A stretch of DNA of 64,000 nt from the NCBI GenBank assembly GCA_028289605.1, contig JANQON010000005.1, positions 186,001-250,000 of the forward strand, given 5' to 3'. A program made the position numbers and the translations under genes. Below the pieces are notes generated by a model that saw only the letters and a list, made by a program, of their open reading frames with translations, was not told the origin of the DNA and did no database searches. This DNA comes from Hyphococcus sp. GTDB taxonomy: Bacteria; Pseudomonadota; Alphaproteobacteria; Caulobacterales; Parvularculaceae. Below are positions 1 to 11,052 of the stretch, piece after piece (position 1 is the first letter of the stretch; each line of letters opens with the position of its first letter).

Positions 1-1
1 C

Positions 2-334
2 GGCCGGCTGATGTGGTGCGCCGGCGCGCTGGCGGAAGTCTTCGCGGAGTATGGCGGCGAGGTTGTTTTCGCCGGCAAGCCGTTTGCGCCCGCCTATCGT
101 CTTGTTGCGGAGAAAATCGAACATGTCCGCGGCGACAAGGAGGCGCGAATTCTCGCTGTCGGCGACGGGCTCAAAACAGATATTCTGGGCGCTAACAACG
201 CCGGGCTCGACGCCGTGCTGGTCGCCGGAGACGGCGGTCTTTTGGAAGGCGCCGGCGGGCTCGAAGACGCGGCTGCGCAATTGCGCGCGCTTGACCTCGC
301 CGCAACGGCGATCATGACGGGGCTGAGATGGTGA
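2..334 (+). CDS. HAD-superfamily hydrolase (TIGR01459-like), 5'-truncated by window edge
   Basis: Open frame runs into window start; FAGKPFAPAYRLV..ILAVGDGLKTDILGANNAGLDAVLV is typical of the HAD-IIA C-terminal part. Confidence 0.75.
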   Translation, partial: GRLMWCAGALAEVFAEYGGEVVFAGKPFAPAYRLVAEKIEHVRGDKEARILAVGDGLKTDILGANNAGLDAVLVAGDGGLLEGAGGLEDAAAQLRALDLAATAIMTGLRW

Positions 335-1239
335 GCGACGCGTCCTTCATTGCAGCGATCGGCAATTTCGACGGCGTTCATCGCGGTCACCAGCATCTGC
401 TGGCGGAAACCATCGCCTTTGCCGACAGTCACGGCGCGCGGCCCGCGGCGCTGACATTCGATCCGCATCCGCGGCGGTTTTTTCGGCCGGAGGATCCGCC
501 CTTTCTCCTGACCGGGGCGGCGATGCGCGAGGACTTGCTTCGCCGGTACGGAGCGGAGGAAGTCTTTGTGCTGACGTTCGATGCGGCGCTGGCGGCGCAC
601 TCGCCCGAAGCGTTCATGGTCGACGTCTTGCGCGACAGGCTCGGCCTCGCCGGCGTTGTGGCGGGCGCCGATTTTCGCTTCGGCAAGGGCCGCGCCGGGG
701 GTATCGAGGCGCTGCAGACGATTGGCGAAGCAGCGGGCCTAAGGATACGGATCGCGGAGGTCGTGGCGGAAGATGCGTCTACGGAGAAATTTTCCTCCAG
801 CGCAGTGCGCGCCGCCGTCACGGGCGGCAAGATGGATACGGCCGCGCGCTCGCTCGGCCGGCCCTGGGCCGTGCGCGGCGTGATCGAGGAAGGACAGAAA
901 CTCGGCCGCACCCTCGGTTTCCCGACCGCCAATATGACGCTCGGCGATCTCCTCGAACCGCGCAAAGGGGTGTACGCAACGCGGATTGAAGTCGACGGCG
1001 AGGTTTATGGCGGGGTTGCGAATTTCGGCCGGCGTCCCACGGTCGGCGCCGACGCCCCGCTTTTGGAAATCCACCTGTTCGACTTCGAAGGCGATCTCTA
1101 TGGGCGCGAGATCGACGTCGCTTTTGTCTCATTCCTGCGCGATGAACAGAAATTTGACGGCCTGGACGCCCTCAAAGCGCAGATTTCAAAAGATTGTGAG
1201 CAAGCGCGGGACATTTTGGCCGGCTCTTCAACGCGTTAA
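328..1239 (+). CDS. ribF: Bifunctional riboflavin kinase/FAD synthetase
   Basis: IGNFDGVHRGHQHLL, TFDPHPRRFF, GRTLGFPTANM motifs; overlaps upstream stop. Confidence 0.95.
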   Translation: MVSDASFIAAIGNFDGVHRGHQHLLAETIAFADSHGARPAALTFDPHPRRFFRPEDPPFLLTGAAMREDLLRRYGAEEVFVLTFDAALAAHSPEAFMVDVLRDRLGLAGVVAGADFRFGKGRAGGIEALQTIGEAAGLRIRIAEVVAEDASTEKFSSSAVRAAVTGGKMDTAARSLGRPWAVRGVIEEGQKLGRTLGFPTANMTLGDLLEPRKGVYATRIEVDGEVYGGVANFGRRPTVGADAPLLEIHLFDFEGDLYGREIDVAFVSFLRDEQKFDGLDALKAQISKDCEQARDILAGSSTR

Positions 1240-1332
1240 CGCTTTCCCAGCCACATTATCGACAATTTTGCGCGGGACATTGAAGGTCTCGAAATAACGC
1301 TGGGGGCGGTCGCCCCGGCTGGAGGTTGCGTG

Positions 1333-2076
1333 ATGGGCTTGAAAGCGACGAGAAACCTGTTGATCGGCGCCGCGGTCGCGGCGGCGGCGACATTCGGCGC
1401 CAGCGCGCCGGCGAGCGCCGGCGGCTATTACGGCCATGTGGGCTATCATGGCGGCTATTACGGTCACTATCGCCCGTACGGCTATCGGCGCGGGTATCGC
1501 CATCACCGTCACTATCATCGCGGCGGCGGCGGCGGCAAAGCGGCGGCGATTGCGCTGGGCGTCATCGGCGGCGCGATCATCCTGAACGAGGTCGCCGAAA
1601 GCCGCGCGGAACGCCGCGCCTATGAAGATCGCTACTACCGTCGTTACAACCGTTATTCGACGCGGGCCGCGCCCGCCTATGACCGCGACGCTTTCGAGCG
1701 CGGCTATGAACGCGGGTTCGAACAGGGACGGGCCGACGCAGAGCGCGATGCGCCGCAGGACCTTCGCCAGGGCGATGTCAACGACGACGATCTCGATGCG
1801 CGTCTCGACGGCGCCCGTTACGACGGCGGCCCTCAGCCGATCCGGTTCTCGGCCGCAGAGGCCTATCAGTCCTGCATGATCCACGCCCGGGCGGCGCTGA
1901 GCGAGCGGGGCTTCATGCTCGCCGCCCCGGCCGCGCCTGAAACCGCTGAAGACGTCGGCGCAGCGTGGAAAATGACCGCCACCGTCTCGGCTCAGAACCG
2001 CTCCGGGGAGAGCTGGAGCCGGGCCATGTATTGCGAGGCGGACGCCGACCGGGTCTATCTGCTCGAACTGATCTGA
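1333..2076 (+). CDS. Secreted/membrane protein with Gly/His/Tyr-rich N-terminal segment
   Basis: Signal-like N-terminus followed by GGYYGHVGYHGGYYGHYRPYGYRRGYRHHRHYHRGGGGG, then a hydrophobic stretch. Confidence 0.7.
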   Translation: MGLKATRNLLIGAAVAAAATFGASAPASAGGYYGHVGYHGGYYGHYRPYGYRRGYRHHRHYHRGGGGGKAAAIALGVIGGAIILNEVAESRAERRAYEDRYYRRYNRYSTRAAPAYDRDAFERGYERGFEQGRADAERDAPQDLRQGDVNDDDLDARLDGARYDGGPQPIRFSAAEAYQSCMIHARAALSERGFMLAAPAAPETAEDVGAAWKMTATVSAQNRSGESWSRAMYCEADADRVYLLELI

Positions 2077-2109
2077 CGCTTTCCTTTACTTGCACCCAAG
2101 GGAACGATA

Positions 2110-2138
2110 AGACCGCCGGCATGTTCGGCGGTCTTTTC
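2110..2138 (+). terminator. Rho-independent terminator
   Basis: agaccgccg-gcatgtt-cggcggtct followed by tttt, just after the 2076 stop. Confidence 0.8.
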
Positions 2139-2253
2139 ATATCCGCGCTCATTCGAATTAGCGGCCCGGCTCGGCGCGCGCGCTAAACGCTTGCGCCCGA
2201 GACCGGGCTCTGCTTCACCATTTTCCTACAGCAAGCAAAGACGAGATTTGACG

Positions 2254-5220
2254 ATGTCGGATGCATCTAAGAAGGACGCATCAACCGGTCCCGATTACCG
2301 GGACACCCTGTTCCTGCCGGAAACCGACTTTCCCATGCGCGCCGGGCTCCCGAAAAAAGAGCCGCAGCTCCTCGCCCGGTGGGCTGAGATGGGGATGTAT
2401 CGGGCCTTGCGCGAAACCGCGAAGGGCCGGGAGAAATTCATCCTTCACGACGGCCCGCCTTACGCCAACGGCCACATTCACATGGGCACGGCCCTGACCA
2501 AGGTTTTGAAAGACCTGATCGTGCGGTCAAAGCAGATGGCGGGGTATGATTCCAACTACGTGCCCGGCTGGGACTGCCACGGCCTGCCCATCGAGTGGCA
2601 AGTGGAAAAAGAGTTCGCCGAGAAGGGCCGCAAAAAGCGCGATGTTCCGACGGCGGAGTTTCGCAAGGCCTGCCGCGACTATGCGCAAAAATGGCTCGAT
2701 ATCCAGCGCGAGGAATTCAAGCGCTTAGGCCCTGAAGGGGACTGGGACGACCCTTACACCACCATGGACTTCAAGTCCGAGGCGCTGATCGCCGCGGAGC
2801 TTTTAAAGTTCGTGGAGCTCGACCTCCTCTATCGCGGATCGAAGCCGGTGATGTGGTCGCCGGTGGAGCAGACGGCGCTCGCCGAAGCGGAAATCGAATA
2901 TCACGACCACCAGTCGACGACGATCTGGGTGAAGTTTCCGGTCGAGAAGATCGACGATCTCTCCGCCGATGCGGTTGATCGCGGCGATCGGGAGATGTCG
3001 CGAGACGACTTCCGTTCGCTTGTCGCCGGCGCCGCTGTCGTCATCTGGACAACGACGCCCTGGACGATCCCCGGCAACCGGGCGATCTGCTATGGACCGA
3101 AGCTCTCATACGGCCTTTACGAAGTCGTCGCGATGAAGCCTGACCTCGAGTTCGAACCATGGTCGAAACCGGGCGACAAACTGATCTTGTCCGACGCCCT
3201 TGCGGAAAGCGTGCGCGAAGCCGGGCTGATCGCCGAATGGACGCGCGTCGCCGACATACCGGCGGGCGCGCTGCAGGGCGTTTCCTGCGCCCATCCCTTG
3301 CGCGGATTTGAAGGCGGCTACGGGTTCGACGTGCCGCTGTTGGCTGGCGATCACGTCACCGACGAGGCGGGAACCGGCTTTGTCCACACTGCGCCCGGTC
3401 ACGGTCAAGAAGACTATCTCGCCTGGGTCGGCGCCTTCGGGACTCAGAAAGAAATTCCGCATACGGTCGATGAGAACGGCGCCTTCACTGACGAGGCGCC
3501 GGGTTTCACCGGCCAGCAGGTGCTGGTTACGGAAGGCAAGAAAAAGGGCAAGGACGGCGGCGCCAACAAGGCGGTGATCGAACAATTGATCGCCCATGGC
3601 AAATTGCTGGCGCGAGGCCGGCTCGTCCACTCCTATCCCCATAGCTGGCGTTCAAAAGCGCCGGTGATCTTCCGCAATACGCCGCAATGGTTCATCGCGC
3701 TTGATAAGCCGACGGCGAATGGCAAGACATTGCGGGAAAACGCGCTCGCGGCCATCGACGCGACGGAGTTTACGCCGGCTTCTGGGCGCAACCGCATCCG
3801 TACCATGGTGGAAGGCCGTCCCGACTGGCTGATCTCGCGCCAGCGCGCCTGGGGCGTGCCGATCGCGATCTTCGTGCATAAGGATACCGGCGCGGTCCTC
3901 CAGGACGCCGGCGTCAACAAACGCATCATTGATGCGATGACGCAAGCCGGCGCCGACGCCTGGTTCGACAAAGATCCGCAGGATTTTCTGGGAGCGGACT
4001 ATAACGCCGCCGATTATGAGAAGGTCGACGACATTCTCGACGTCTGGTTCGATTCCGGATCAACCCACGCCTTCTGTCTGGAACAGCGCGACGACCTGCA
4101 GTGGCCGGCCGACGTTTACTGCGAGGGCTCCGATCAGCATCGCGGCTGGTTCCAGTCCTCGCTCCTTGAAGCCTGCGGCACGCGGGGCCGCGCGCCCTAC
4201 AAGCATGTCGTCACCAACGGCTTCGTGGTTGACGGCGAGGGCCGCAAAATGTCGAAGTCTCTCGGCAACGTCATGCTGCCGGAAGAGGTCATCAAACAGT
4301 ATGGCGCGGAGATCATCCGTATCTGGGTCGCCAGTTCCGATTACACCGAGGATTTGCGCATCTCCAAGGAGATCGTCGGATCGGCGGTCGACGCCTACAG
4401 AAAGCTGCGCAACACGCTGCGCTATCTGTTGGGCGCGCTGAGCGGATTCGATGAAAGCGAGCGGCTTCCCGTGGCGGAGATGCCGGAGCTAGAGCGCTAC
4501 GTTTTACACCGGGTGAAGGTCCTCGACGAAGAGATCAAGGCGGCGTACGCGGCGTTCGACTTCAAGACCGCCTGGCGCAAAGCGATGGATTTCGCCGCCC
4601 AGGAGCTGTCGGCGTTCTATCTCGATATCCGAAAGGATGCGCTCTATTGCGACGCCCCGTCCGATCCGCGCCGCCGCGCGGCGCGCACGGTCATGCACGA
4701 TGTGCTCGATCGCCTCAATGCGTGGATTGCCCCAATCTGCGTCTTCACTGCTGAAGAGGTGTTCCTGTCGCGCAATCCGGATACGGACGGATCGATCCAC
4801 TTGACGCTCTTTCCGGAAACGCCCGCCGAATGGCGCGACGATGCGCTTTCGGACAAATGGCGCAAGATCCGCGCCGTGCGCCGGGTCGTCACCGGCGCGC
4901 TGGAGGTTGAGCGCCGCGAGAAACGGATCGGCGCCAGCCTCGAAGCGGCGCCCATTGTGTATGTCGCCGACGATGACTTGCGCGCGGCTTACGACGGCCT
5001 CGATGCGGCGGAGCTGTTCATCACTTCCGGCGCGACGTTGAGCGGCGACGCGGCGCCGGCGAGTGCGTTTCGCCTTGACGGGGAGGCGGCCGATGTCGCC
5101 GTCGTTCCGGCCAAAGCGGGCGGCGCCAAATGTGCGCGCTGCTGGCGCATTCTGCCTGAGGTGGGAACGGTTCCGTCCCATCAGTATCTCTGTCAGCGCT
5201 GCGCGGACGTTGTGTCATGA
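2254..5220 (+). CDS. ileS: Isoleucyl-tRNA synthetase
   Basis: DGPPYANGHIHMGTALTKVLKD, PGWDCHGLPIEW, KMSKSLGN, C-terminal zinc motif CARCWR..CQRC. Confidence 0.97.
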   Translation: MSDASKKDASTGPDYRDTLFLPETDFPMRAGLPKKEPQLLARWAEMGMYRALRETAKGREKFILHDGPPYANGHIHMGTALTKVLKDLIVRSKQMAGYDSNYVPGWDCHGLPIEWQVEKEFAEKGRKKRDVPTAEFRKACRDYAQKWLDIQREEFKRLGPEGDWDDPYTTMDFKSEALIAAELLKFVELDLLYRGSKPVMWSPVEQTALAEAEIEYHDHQSTTIWVKFPVEKIDDLSADAVDRGDREMSRDDFRSLVAGAAVVIWTTTPWTIPGNRAICYGPKLSYGLYEVVAMKPDLEFEPWSKPGDKLILSDALAESVREAGLIAEWTRVADIPAGALQGVSCAHPLRGFEGGYGFDVPLLAGDHVTDEAGTGFVHTAPGHGQEDYLAWVGAFGTQKEIPHTVDENGAFTDEAPGFTGQQVLVTEGKKKGKDGGANKAVIEQLIAHGKLLARGRLVHSYPHSWRSKAPVIFRNTPQWFIALDKPTANGKTLRENALAAIDATEFTPASGRNRIRTMVEGRPDWLISRQRAWGVPIAIFVHKDTGAVLQDAGVNKRIIDAMTQAGADAWFDKDPQDFLGADYNAADYEKVDDILDVWFDSGSTHAFCLEQRDDLQWPADVYCEGSDQHRGWFQSSLLEACGTRGRAPYKHVVTNGFVVDGEGRKMSKSLGNVMLPEEVIKQYGAEIIRIWVASSDYTEDLRISKEIVGSAVDAYRKLRNTLRYLLGALSGFDESERLPVAEMPELERYVLHRVKVLDEEIKAAYAAFDFKTAWRKAMDFAAQELSAFYLDIRKDALYCDAPSDPRRRAARTVMHDVLDRLNAWIAPICVFTAEEVFLSRNPDTDGSIHLTLFPETPAEWRDDALSDKWRKIRAVRRVVTGALEVERREKRIGASLEAAPIVYVADDDLRAAYDGLDAAELFITSGATLSGDAAPASAFRLDGEAADVAVVPAKAGGAKCARCWRILPEVGTVPSHQYLCQRCADVVS

Positions 5221-5747
5221 CGAGTGTTGCGGACATCAAATCCCGCGCGCGGGACTGGTTCGCTGCGGCGCGGGCGAACCCGCTGTTCTGGAAAGCCGGG
5301 CTCGGGGCGGCGGCCATCGCCGCCCTCGACCAACTGACGAAATACTGGATCGTCCATCAGGTGAAACTGCCCCAGCTCGGCAAGATCGAGATTTCGGGCG
5401 TTTTCGATCTCACCTACGTCCAGAATTACGGCGCCAGCTTCGGCATGCTGTCGGGCATGCGCTGGTTTCTCGCCGCGCTGTCGATCGGCATCTCGCTCGG
5501 CCTGCTCTATTGGCTGGGTCAGCTCAGGCGGCCGGTGGCCGCGACCGGGGTCGCCTTCATCGTCGGCGGGGCGCTGGGCAATCTCTATGATCGGATCGCC
5601 TATGGCTATGTGGTGGATTTCCTCGATTTTTCCGGTCTGATGTTTCCCTGGGTCTTCAATATCGCCGACGCCTCCATCAATGTCGGGATCGCCTTTATCC
5701 TGCTTGACGCTTGGCAGACCCGGGAGAAAAAGGACGTTGGCGCATAG
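5217..5747 (+). CDS. lspA: Lipoprotein signal peptidase II
   Basis: ATGA overlap with ileS; DQLTKYWI, NYGASFGML, GNLYDRIAYGYVVDFLDF, FNIADASINVG. Confidence 0.95.
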   Translation: MTSVADIKSRARDWFAAARANPLFWKAGLGAAAIAALDQLTKYWIVHQVKLPQLGKIEISGVFDLTYVQNYGASFGMLSGMRWFLAALSIGISLGLLYWLGQLRRPVAATGVAFIVGGALGNLYDRIAYGYVVDFLDFSGLMFPWVFNIADASINVGIAFILLDAWQTREKKDVGA

Positions 5748-5797
5748 GGCGCGAGACTGAAAATCCGCATTGCTCTGTTGTTTCGACTACTTCTTCC

Positions 5798-5882
5798 CCG
5801 CTCATCCCGGCGCAGGCCGGGACCTCCACCGGCAAATTCTGAATGTATTGCTCGAGATCCCGGCCTTCGCCGGGATGAGCGG
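5798..5882. repeat. Family-1 intergenic palindrome, copy R1
   Basis: ccgctcatcccggcgcaggccggg...cccggccttcgccgggatgagcgg, 85 bp; core ggcaaattctgaat. Confidence 0.9.
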
Positions 5883-6003
5883 AGGAAAGGAGCCTCGTAT
5901 TCCCTCCCAAACCGAGAGACGACATCTTCCGCCTTTCCGCCGCCGCAATCGGTCGCTATAAGGCTTTTCCGGTCAAGGCGGTAACGAAGTTGGAGCATCG
6001 AAC

Positions 6004-6564
6004 ATGACGCGCATTACGAGATTTCTGGGGATTGGTTTGCTCGCCGCCGGCGCGCTCGCCGCGTCCGGATGCGGGGTCGGCCGGGCGCTCGGGGACAACA
6101 AGAACGCGCCGGACGAATTCGCCATCGCCACCAAGGCGCCGCTGGTGGTGCCGCCGGATTACGCCCTTCGCCCGCCCAAGCCCGGCGAATCCCGTCCGCA
6201 AGAGCTGTCGCCGTCTGAACGGGCCCGCGAAGTCCTGCTCGGCGATCCGAACGCCGCCCCGCCCAGCGAAGGGGAACAGTTCCTGTTGCGCAAGGCCGGC
6301 GCGCTCAACGCCGATTCGAATATTCGCAATATCCTCAACGCCGAGGTCGGCGGGCGCGGCGAAAAGAACCGCTCGCTGGCGAACCAGCTGATCTTCTGGG
6401 ATTTCATCAACGGCGAGGTCGACGATTCCGCAGCGCCCTTGCGAGTCGATAATCCAGAAGAATGGATGGCCGAACGCCAGAAACGGATTGAAGCGGTCAT
6501 CGGCGAGGACCAGCAAGTTGAGATCAAAAAATCCAAGGCCCTGAACCTGCCGGGGATATTTTAG
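6004..6564 (+). CDS. DUF3035/BamF-like lipoprotein
   Basis: Lipobox-like LAASGCG; APLVVPPDYALRPPKPGE is typical of alphaproteobacterial DUF3035. Confidence 0.8.
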   Translation: MTRITRFLGIGLLAAGALAASGCGVGRALGDNKNAPDEFAIATKAPLVVPPDYALRPPKPGESRPQELSPSERAREVLLGDPNAAPPSEGEQFLLRKAGALNADSNIRNILNAEVGGRGEKNRSLANQLIFWDFINGEVDDSAAPLRVDNPEEWMAERQKRIEAVIGEDQQVEIKKSKALNLPGIF

Positions 6565-6597
6565 GGTTGATGTAAAAAAATCCGAATTACCCCGTCC

Positions 6598-6682
6598 CCG
6601 CTCATCCCGACGAAAGTCGGGACCTCAGTCGGCGGACTCAGGGCGTGTTGTACAAGATCCCGACTTTCGTCGGGATGAGCGG
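6598..6682. repeat. Family-1 intergenic palindrome, copy R2 (covarying arms)
   Basis: ccgctcatcccgacgaaagtcggg...cccgactttcgtcgggatgagcgg. Confidence 0.9.
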
Positions 6683-6735
6683 AGGCTCAGCTTTGCGCCT
6701 CGTGATGAGCCGATGCGGACTTTTTGCATCGCGCT

Positions 6736-7524
6736 CTAGTCCTTCACCTTCGGCGACGCCGCCGATCCAGCAAGCAACCCGCCGTCAATCGTAAGCTCCG
6801 CGCCTGTCATGTAGGCGGCCTCGTCGCTTGCAAGCAAAAGCGCAATCGCGGCCACCTCTTCCGGCGTTCCAAAGCGTTGCATCGGCGTGTCGGCGACAAT
6901 CGCCTTCATGGCCGCTTCGCGCGCGGCGCCCTCGCCCAGCATGGGCTCCCACATGGGCGTTAGGATCGCCGCCGGGTGAATGGAATTGCACCGGATGTTG
7001 AGCCCTTCCTGGGCGCAGTAGAGCGCAACGGTTTTCGTATGATTGCGCACCGCCGCCTTCGATGAGGCGTAGGCGGCGGCGGCCGGGATGCCGACAAGGC
7101 CTGAGCGCGACGAGATATTGATGATGGCGCCCGCGCCCTTCGCCCGCATGGCGCCGATGGCGTAGCGGCAGCCGAGAAAAACCCCGTCGAGGTTGATGGC
7201 GTGCACCGCGCGCCAGTCGGCGAGGGAGGCGTGTTCCGGATCGTGCGGTGCGGCGGCTTCCTCAAAGCCGGTGACGCCGGCGTTGTTGACGACAATGTCG
7301 ATCGTCGGGACCGCCTCGGCGAAAGCCGTCCAGTCCGCTTCGGACGCAACGTTGAGCGCGTGGAACGCGCCGCCAATGTCGGCGGCGACGCGCGCGCCGT
7401 CGTCTTCGTTGATATCGGCGATATGCACGAATGCGCCTTCGCGGGCGAAGACCCGCGCGATGGCTTCGCCGATACCGCGCGCGGCGCCGGTCACAAGGGC
7501 GGTCTTGTTTGCGAGACGTGTCAC
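6736..7524 (-). CDS. SDR family oxidoreductase
   Basis: [23 protein letters not shown] (GTG start inferred), [23 protein letters not shown]. Confidence 0.88.
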   Translation of the reverse strand: MTRLANKTALVTGAARGIGEAIARVFAREGAFVHIADINEDDGARVAADIGGAFHALNVASEADWTAFAEAVPTIDIVVNNAGVTGFEEAAAPHDPEHASLADWRAVHAINLDGVFLGCRYAIGAMRAKGAGAIINISSRSGLVGIPAAAAYASSKAAVRNHTKTVALYCAQEGLNIRCNSIHPAAILTPMWEPMLGEGAAREAAMKAIVADTPMQRFGTPEEVAAIALLLASDEAAYMTGAELTIDGGLLAGSAASPKVKD

Positions 7525-7620
7525 GAATAGCTCCGCTGCGACGGCGCCGGCGATAGGGCGGCGCGGGGCGATGGGGAAAACGCTGTTTTGAACCGGAACC
7601 CGGCCGCTCCATAATAGGGC

Positions 7621-9465
7621 ATGACGAATCAGGCCGCGACCCCATTGGAAACCGCCCCGGTGATCCGGCGCCTGCCGCCCGGCGCGGTCAATCGCATCGC
7701 CGCCGGCGAAGTGATCGAACGGCCTGCGGCGGCGGTCAAAGAACTTGTCGAGAACGCCCTCGACGCCGGCGCGATCCGGGTCGAGGTTGAGATCGAACAT
7801 GGCGGCAAAACGCGCCTTGTCGTCACCGATGACGGATGCGGCATGGCGCGCGATGATCTGTTGCTGGCGGTCGAGCGTCACGCCACCTCAAAGCTCCGCC
7901 CCCGGACAGACGGCGACGTTGATCTGATGAATATCGCGACGATGGGATTTCGCGGCGAGGCGCTGCCGTCCATCGCCGCCGTCGCCCGGCTCTCCATCAC
8001 TTCGCGCGCCCGCGGCGCGGATGACGCCTGGACGCTTCAGGTCAATGGCGGCGACCATGGCGAGCCGGCGCCGGCGGCGTTCGCAGGGTCGGGATCGCGC
8101 GTCGAGGTGCGCGACCTCTTTTATGCGACGCCGGCGCGGTTGAAATTCCTGAAGTCCGATCAGGCCGAGACGACGGCGATCGGCGAAGCGGTGCGCAAGC
8201 TCGCCATGGCCCGGGCCGATGTCGCGTTCAAGTTGACCTCGTCGGGCCGCAGGATTCTTAATCTCGCCGCGGAGCCGATGACGGAGGATGGCCGCCTGGC
8301 GCGTCTCGCCGCCATTATGGGCCGTGATTTCGGCGAGAACGCCATTGCGATCGACGCGACGCGGGACGGCGCGCGGGTGTCCGGCTTTGCGGGGCTGCCG
8401 ACTTATAATCGCGGCCTGCCGGACAAACAGTTTTTATTCGTGAACGGACGGCCGGTGCGCGACAAGCTGATCGTCGGCGCGGTGCGTGCGGCCTATGCCG
8501 ACTTTCTCGCCCGCGACCGCCATCCCGCCGTAGCGCTCTTTCTCGACCTGCCGCCCCATGCGGTCGACGTCAACGTGCATCCCGCGAAAACCGAAGTACG
8601 TTTTCGCGACGCCGGGGTGATTCGCGGTTTGCTGGTGAGCGCGTTGCGCCACGGCCTCGCCGAAGCGGGGCATCGCGCCTCGACCACCGTCAGGGATTTC
8701 GCGCTCGGCAAGATGACGCCCCAGGGGCCGGGCGTTTCGTCGGCTTATCAGGCGGCGGCAAGATCCAATCCCTTTCTGCGCGACTTTCAGGCGCCGCCGC
8801 TCGCCGATCCGCCGCGACGCTTTGACGGCGCCGACGCCCCGTCCGCGCCGCAAAGCGAACCGGAAAAGGAGGCGCCTGACCCGGCCTTTCCACTCGGCGC
8901 GGCGCGCGCGCAATTGCATGAAACCTACGTCGTTGCGCAGACGGCGGACGGCCTCATCATCGTCGATCAGCATGCGGCCCATGAACGGCTTGTCTATGAA
9001 CGCATGAAAGCCCGCCTCAGCGAGGGCCGCGTTGAAGGACAGGGCCTGTTGATCCCGGAAATCGTCGAACTGGCGAGCGAGGAAATTGCGCGGCTGAAAC
9101 CGCGCTTCGACGAGTTCGCCGAACTCGGCCTCGTCATGGAGCAATTTGGCGAGGACGCGGTGATGGTGCGCGAAACGCCGGCGCTGTTGGGCGAGGTTGA
9201 CGTGAAAGCCCTGGTCCAGGCGCTCGCTGACGAGCTCGCCGCCATCGGCGACAGCCTGGCGCTGAAGGAACGTCTCGAAGAGGTCTGCTCCTCCATGGCG
9301 TGTCACGGATCAATTCGCTCAGGACGCCGGCTCACCGGCGATGAAATGAACGCGCTGTTGCGCCAGATGGAGGCGACGCCCCATTCCGGTCAGTGCAATC
9401 ACGGGCGGCCGACCTATGTGGAGCTAAAACTGGCCGACATAGAGCGGCTCTTTGGACGGCGCTGA
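7621..9465 (+). CDS. mutL: DNA mismatch repair protein MutL
   Basis: [42 protein letters not shown]-terminal QCNHGRPT. Confidence 0.97.
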   Translation: MTNQAATPLETAPVIRRLPPGAVNRIAAGEVIERPAAAVKELVENALDAGAIRVEVEIEHGGKTRLVVTDDGCGMARDDLLLAVERHATSKLRPRTDGDVDLMNIATMGFRGEALPSIAAVARLSITSRARGADDAWTLQVNGGDHGEPAPAAFAGSGSRVEVRDLFYATPARLKFLKSDQAETTAIGEAVRKLAMARADVAFKLTSSGRRILNLAAEPMTEDGRLARLAAIMGRDFGENAIAIDATRDGARVSGFAGLPTYNRGLPDKQFLFVNGRPVRDKLIVGAVRAAYADFLARDRHPAVALFLDLPPHAVDVNVHPAKTEVRFRDAGVIRGLLVSALRHGLAEAGHRASTTVRDFALGKMTPQGPGVSSAYQAAARSNPFLRDFQAPPLADPPRRFDGADAPSAPQSEPEKEAPDPAFPLGAARAQLHETYVVAQTADGLIIVDQHAAHERLVYERMKARLSEGRVEGQGLLIPEIVELASEEIARLKPRFDEFAELGLVMEQFGEDAVMVRETPALLGEVDVKALVQALADELAAIGDSLALKERLEEVCSSMACHGSIRSGRRLTGDEMNALLRQMEATPHSGQCNHGRPTYVELKLADIERLFGRR

Positions 9466-9530
9466 CGGCGTTTTCTTATGGACCGGTTTTGCCCTACAGT
9501 TTTGATGCGACCAAAGGGGGGAACGTAATA

Positions 9531-10238
9531 ATGACATTCCGACGTTTGCTGGCGGCGCTGATCGTTGCCGCAACGAGCCTGTTTGCATCCGCCCTTGCGG
9601 GCGACAAAGAAACACGAACGGCCGCCTACGAACCGATGGCGCCGTTTGAAAAACTCGCCGGACGGGTCTGGAGGGGCGAGGGGACGGGTCCCAATGGCGA
9701 ACCCATTGTCGACATCGCCGTGCATGAAATGATCCTCGGCGGCCGCGCTTTTCAATCGACGCACAAACTGGAGGGCGCTGCGTATGGCGGGCGCACGATT
9801 TTTTTCTACGACGAAGGCGCGAAAGATTATGTCTTTCACTATTTTACCACGGCCGGATTTCACACGACGGGAACCATAGAACCGACAGCGACCGGCTTTA
9901 TTGCGGTCGAATCCGTGAAGGGACATGACACATATGCGGAAGTGCGCTCTGAGATGATCGTTGAGGACGCGGTGTTGCGGGTTGTCTCCTCTCATGTCGC
10001 CCATGACGGAAAGGAGTCATCAGGCGACGCGCTGGTCTATACCGAGATGGACCGCAAAGAGGTCGTCCTGCTTTTTGACGAAGCTGACGCTCTCTTCGGC
10101 AAGCGTACAGAGGTCAAGAATTCCCATGACCGCTACGCCAATCAGGAGACGTCCTATTTGCTTTCGGCTCTCGGAAACAGACTCTTCGTTGCGCCCCCCA
10201 CGACCAACCAAAAAGATAGAGATGATGACGAAGACTGA
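9531..10238 (+). CDS. Secreted protein of unknown function
   Basis: N-terminal signal peptide; [20 protein letters not shown] beta-rich body. Confidence 0.7.
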   Translation: MTFRRLLAALIVAATSLFASALAGDKETRTAAYEPMAPFEKLAGRVWRGEGTGPNGEPIVDIAVHEMILGGRAFQSTHKLEGAAYGGRTIFFYDEGAKDYVFHYFTTAGFHTTGTIEPTATGFIAVESVKGHDTYAEVRSEMIVEDAVLRVVSSHVAHDGKESSGDALVYTEMDRKEVVLLFDEADALFGKRTEVKNSHDRYANQETSYLLSALGNRLFVAPPTTNQKDRDDDED

Positions 10239-10914
10239 AGACGGGTTTACCCCCCTTACCGCGCTCGGCGACTTTGTTGCGCGCGCCGATGACGAGATGG
10301 AAAGCCGCGCGGCGGCGTTTTTTGACGACATCAAGCGCCGTCACACCATCCGTGCTTTCACCGACGAGCCGGTGCCGCAGTCCGTGATGGAATCTTGCAT
10401 CGCCGCGGCGGGGCGCGCCCCTTCCGGCGCCAACCATCAACCCTGGTATTTCGGCCTTGTCGGCGACCCCGTTATGAAACGCGAGATTCGGCTCGCCGCC
10501 GAAGAGGAAGAGCGCGCCTTTTACGGCGGCCGCGCCGGCGGGGAGTGGCTCGACGCCCTCGATCCGCTGGGTACGGATGAGCATAAGCCCTTCTTGGAAA
10601 TTGCGCCCTGGCTGATCGCCGTCTTTGCACAGCGCCGCGGCGGCGTGCGCGCCGGCGAGGACAAAAAGAACTATTACATTCATGAAAGCGTCGGCATTGC
10701 CTGCGGGTTTTTGATCGCCGCCTTGCATCATGCGGGACTTGCGACGCTCACGCATACGCCGAATCCCATGTCGTTTCTGAACGACAAGCTGGGCCGGCCG
10801 GCCAACGAAAAGCCCTATCTTCTGATCGTCGCCGGCCGGCCGGCGCCGGATGCGGAAGTGCCGAATCACGCCCTGGTTAAGAAGCCCCTGGACGAAATTC
10901 TCACCGTCTACTGA
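10222..10914 (+). CDS. Nitroreductase family protein
   Basis: [39 protein letters not shown]; overlaps preceding gene. Confidence 0.88.
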   Translation: MMTKTEDGFTPLTALGDFVARADDEMESRAAAFFDDIKRRHTIRAFTDEPVPQSVMESCIAAAGRAPSGANHQPWYFGLVGDPVMKREIRLAAEEEERAFYGGRAGGEWLDALDPLGTDEHKPFLEIAPWLIAVFAQRRGGVRAGEDKKNYYIHESVGIACGFLIAALHHAGLATLTHTPNPMSFLNDKLGRPANEKPYLLIVAGRPAPDAEVPNHALVKKPLDEILTVY

Positions 10915-11052
10915 CGGCCTGTTCCGCCGGTCGTGGAAAAGTCGGCGTCAATTTGGCCTTTGCGGCCCCTGCAAATCACTCTAGCGATCCAGCGGAAGGG
11001 AGAGATTGATGCGTTCCGCCGCCGGCGGCCGCACAGGAGAAGGGGCGCTTTT

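Noticed and set aside
94-600. Long antisense and out-of-frame ORFs across the window (e.g. 94..600 -, 12175..13104 -, 49279..50271 -)
   Set aside because: They lie opposite strongly supported genes and have Arg/His/Pro-rich composition typical of high-GC shadow ORFs.
1423-1545. Gly/His/Tyr-rich segment as a specific metal-binding system
   Set aside because: Composition is suggestive but such segments are frequent in secreted alphaproteobacterial proteins; no partner genes support a function.
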